Source: Pseudomonas neustonica
Lineage (GTDB): Bacteria; Pseudomonadota; Gammaproteobacteria; Pseudomonadales; Pseudomonadaceae
Direction: 5' to 3'
Assembly: GCF_003797945.1 (NCBI RefSeq)
Contig: NZ_RKKU01000008.1
Coordinates: 1-64,000 of the forward strand
Length of the DNA stretch: 64,000 nt
The position numbers and the translations under genes were made by a program. Shown piece after piece: positions 62,292 to 64,000 of this stretch. A model generated the notes under the pieces. The model worked only from the letters and a program-made list of their open reading frames with translations, did no database searches and was not told the DNA's origin. How positions within the stretch are numbered: position 1 is the stretch's first letter; every line of letters begins with the position of its first letter.

Positions 62292-62912
62292 ATGTCGACG
62301 GATGTAATGAGTTCCCATCACGCCGCAGGCCATGACCACGAGCATGACCACGACAGCGGCGGCAACACGGTATTCGGTTTCTGGTTGTACCTGATGACCG
62401 ACTGCGTGCTCTTTGCCAGTGTATTTGCTACCTACGCGGTGTTGGTCAACCACACCGCCGGTGGCCCCAGCGGCAAGGACATTTTTGAATTGCCCTATGT
62501 GCTGGGCGAAACCTTCCTGCTGTTGATCAGTAGCTGCACCTACGGCTTCTCCATGCTGGCAGCCCATCGTGGCGCCAAGAGCCAGGCGCTGGCCTGGCTG
62601 GGTGCGACCTTCCTGCTTGGCGCCGGATTCATCGGCATGGAGATCAACGAGTTTCATCATTTGATCGTTGAAGGTTTTGGCCCTGATCGCAGCGCCTTTC
62701 TATCGTCGTTCTTTACCCTGGTCGGCATGCATGGTCTGCACGTCACCGCGGGTCTGGTCTGGATGCTGGTACTGATGGCGCAGATCAAGACCCGTGGCCT
62801 GACCAGTCAAAACAACACGCGCCTGATGTGCCTGAGTCTGTTCTGGCACTTCCTGGATATCGTCTGGATCTGCGTGTTTACCATTGTCTATCTGATGGGA
62901 GTTGCCGCATGA
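62292..62912 (+). CDS. cyoC: Cytochrome bo3 ubiquinol oxidase subunit III
   Basis: 206 residues, five helices. The N-terminus is His-rich ([18 protein letters not shown]), then [43 protein letters not shown] and [16 protein letters not shown], matching CyoC. Starts three bases after cyoB; its stop overlaps the cyoD start (ATGA). Confidence 0.95.
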   Translation: MSTDVMSSHHAAGHDHEHDHDSGGNTVFGFWLYLMTDCVLFASVFATYAVLVNHTAGGPSGKDIFELPYVLGETFLLLISSCTYGFSMLAAHRGAKSQALAWLGATFLLGAGFIGMEINEFHHLIVEGFGPDRSAFLSSFFTLVGMHGLHVTAGLVWMLVLMAQIKTRGLTSQNNTRLMCLSLFWHFLDIVWICVFTIVYLMGVAA

Positions 62913-63247
62913 GTCACGCATCTACTGAGACCGGCGCAGGGCACGGCAGTTACGGGTCTTACGCGATTGGTTTTGTGCTGTCGGTGATCCTCACAGTGAT
63001 CCCGTTCGGCATGGTCATGAGTGGTAATTTCAGCCGCGAGACGGCACTGATCAGCATGCTGGTCATGGGCGTTGTACAGATTGTGGTGCATCTGGTGTGC
63101 TTCCTGCACATGAACACCTCCTCGGAAGGCCGGTGGAATCTGTTGGCCTTCCTGTTCACCGTACTGATTATCGTCATGCTGGTGGGCTTGGCCATCTGGA
63201 TCATGGTCAACGCCGACATGTTGATGATGCCCTGGATGTTCAAGTGA
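62909..63247 (+). CDS. cyoD: Cytochrome bo3 ubiquinol oxidase subunit IV
   Basis: 112 residues from the ATG at 62909 inside the cyoC stop. Three helices ([62 protein letters not shown]) fit CyoD, which assists assembly of the CuB site. The stop overlaps the cyoE GTG start. Confidence 0.95.
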   Translation: MSHASTETGAGHGSYGSYAIGFVLSVILTVIPFGMVMSGNFSRETALISMLVMGVVQIVVHLVCFLHMNTSSEGRWNLLAFLFTVLIIVMLVGLAIWIMVNADMLMMPWMFK

Positions 63248-64000
63248 AGCTAAAACGCTATCTGTTGATCACCAAGCCGGGGATCATCTTCGGCAACCTG
63301 ATCGCGGTGGCCGGGGGATACTTCCTCGCAGCGCAGGGGCAGATTGATCTGACCCTGCTGCTGGCCACCGTGGTTGGTTTGTCGTTGGTGGTTGCCAGTG
63401 GCTGCGTGATGAACAACTGCATCGACCGCGATATCGACGGCCACATGCAGCGCACCCGCGAGCGGGTTCTGGTCACCGGGCAGATTTCCTTGCTCGCGGC
63501 CATGACCCATGGCCTAGTGCTGGGCGTGGCCGGCTTTGGCCTGCTGTGGTGGTTCACTACCCCCATCGCTACCTTGCTGGCGGCCTTTGGTTACATTATC
63601 TATGTGGGCTTCTACAGCCTTTGGCTAAAGCGCACCTCGGTCTACGGCACGCTGGTGGGCAGTCTCTCCGGCGCGATGCCACCGGTAGTAGGCTACTGCG
63701 CCGTCACCGGTCAGTTTGATACCGGCGCCGCCTTGTTGCTGCTGATCTTTTGCCTGTGGCAAATGCCGCATTCCTACGCGATCGCGATTTTCCGCTTTGA
63801 CGATTACAGCGCCGCGGGGATACCGGTGTTGCCGGTAAAAGAAGGCATCAAGGTCGCCAAACAGCATATCGTCTGGTACATAGTGGCGTTTGCTGGCGCA
63901 GCACTGATGCTGTCGCTCTCCGGCTTTGCCGGTTACGGCTATCTGGTGATTGCGCTGCTGGTGAGCATCTGGTGGCTGGTTATCGCGCTGTCGGGCTACA
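63244..64000 (+). CDS. cyoE: Protohaem IX farnesyltransferase (haem O synthase), 3' end outside the window
   Basis: Begins at GTG 63244 in a GTGA overlap with cyoD and stays open to the window edge, about 252 residues seen of roughly 295 expected. [22 protein letters not shown] is the UbiA-family start (GTG read as Met); [17 protein letters not shown] is the Mg/prenyl-diphosphate-binding NxxxDxxxD-type motif; [18 protein letters not shown] is the second. It adds farnesyl to haem b to make the haem o used by CyoB, completing the operon. Confidence 0.95.
   Translation, partial: MKLKRYLLITKPGIIFGNLIAVAGGYFLAAQGQIDLTLLLATVVGLSLVVASGCVMNNCIDRDIDGHMQRTRERVLVTGQISLLAAMTHGLVLGVAGFGLLWWFTTPIATLLAAFGYIIYVGFYSLWLKRTSVYGTLVGSLSGAMPPVVGYCAVTGQFDTGAALLLLIFCLWQMPHSYAIAIFRFDDYSAAGIPVLPVKEGIKVAKQHIVWYIVAFAGAALMLSLSGFAGYGYLVIALLVSIWWLVIALSGY

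Overview
The window is a chromosomal segment of a gammaproteobacterium, most likely a member of the Pseudomonadaceae (Pseudomonas or Halopseudomonas-like). The block gacA-uvrC-pgsA-tRNA(Gly,Cys,Leu) at 22.0-25.8 kb is the classic pseudomonad order, gacA keeps a TTG start, and the imelysin/di-heme oxidase/DUF1513 iron operon and the sodium symporter-DUF4212-DUF294 set are also typical of that group. GC content and codon use look even across the window. Apart from a transposase tail cut by the left edge there is no mobile element, and no CRISPR array, prophage or rRNA. The species call is an inference from gene order, not from a search.

Layout. 0-8.6 kb: transposase remnant, an FAD oxidase, a Gln-rich lipoprotein, LysE exporter, RidA with a divergent LysR regulator, an unusual DUF1810-methyltransferase fusion, a RES/Xre toxin-antitoxin pair, a glutaredoxin-MauE membrane fusion and a 53-residue acidic protein. 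8.6-15.4 kb: serine hydrolase, DUF4197 protein, membrane PQQ glucose dehydrogenase and a surface 5'-nucleotidase. 15.5-21.8 kb: small-monocarboxylate/sodium symporter with its DUF4212 partner, FadL-type porin, and a DUF294 signalling protein with a DnaQ-like exonuclease. 21.8-26.2 kb: gacA-uvrC-pgsA and tRNAs, including two degenerate tandem tRNA-Gly copies. 26.2-33.7 kb: siderophore receptor with AraC regulator, UDP-glucose dehydrogenase, glutathione reductase, TRIC channel, PCuAC copper chaperone. 33.8-39.4 kb: PilZ protein and an iron operon (imelysin, di-heme oxidase, second imelysin, DUF1513 protein) behind a Fur-like site.

39.5-47.9 kb: a flavin locus (dodecin converging on a lumazine synthase controlled by an FMN riboswitch), a coiled-coil protein, an MFS exporter, a Baeyer-Villiger-type monooxygenase, a sodium/solute symporter controlled by a TPP riboswitch, a PAS-GGDEF cyclase and a hexose-phosphate mutarotase. 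47.9-54.5 kb: a membrane octaheme cytochrome with HEAT/TPR tail, then a two-gene operon of an ATP-grasp ligase and an unrecognised ~680-residue protein with a possible Cys-His-Asn peptidase-like triad, then a truncated haemoglobin. 54.5-64 kb: Na/Ca exchanger and a fused SecDF, a small exported protein, and the cytochrome bo3 operon cyoABCDE, with cyoE running off the right edge.

The best candidates for something new are the ATP-grasp/putative Cys-peptidase operon (50.3-53.7 kb), the DUF1810-methyltransferase fusion (5.1-6.1 kb), the duplicated defective tRNA-Gly units (25.3-25.5 kb), and the TPP-riboswitch symporter whose ribosome binding site lies inside the aptamer's conserved 3' strand.
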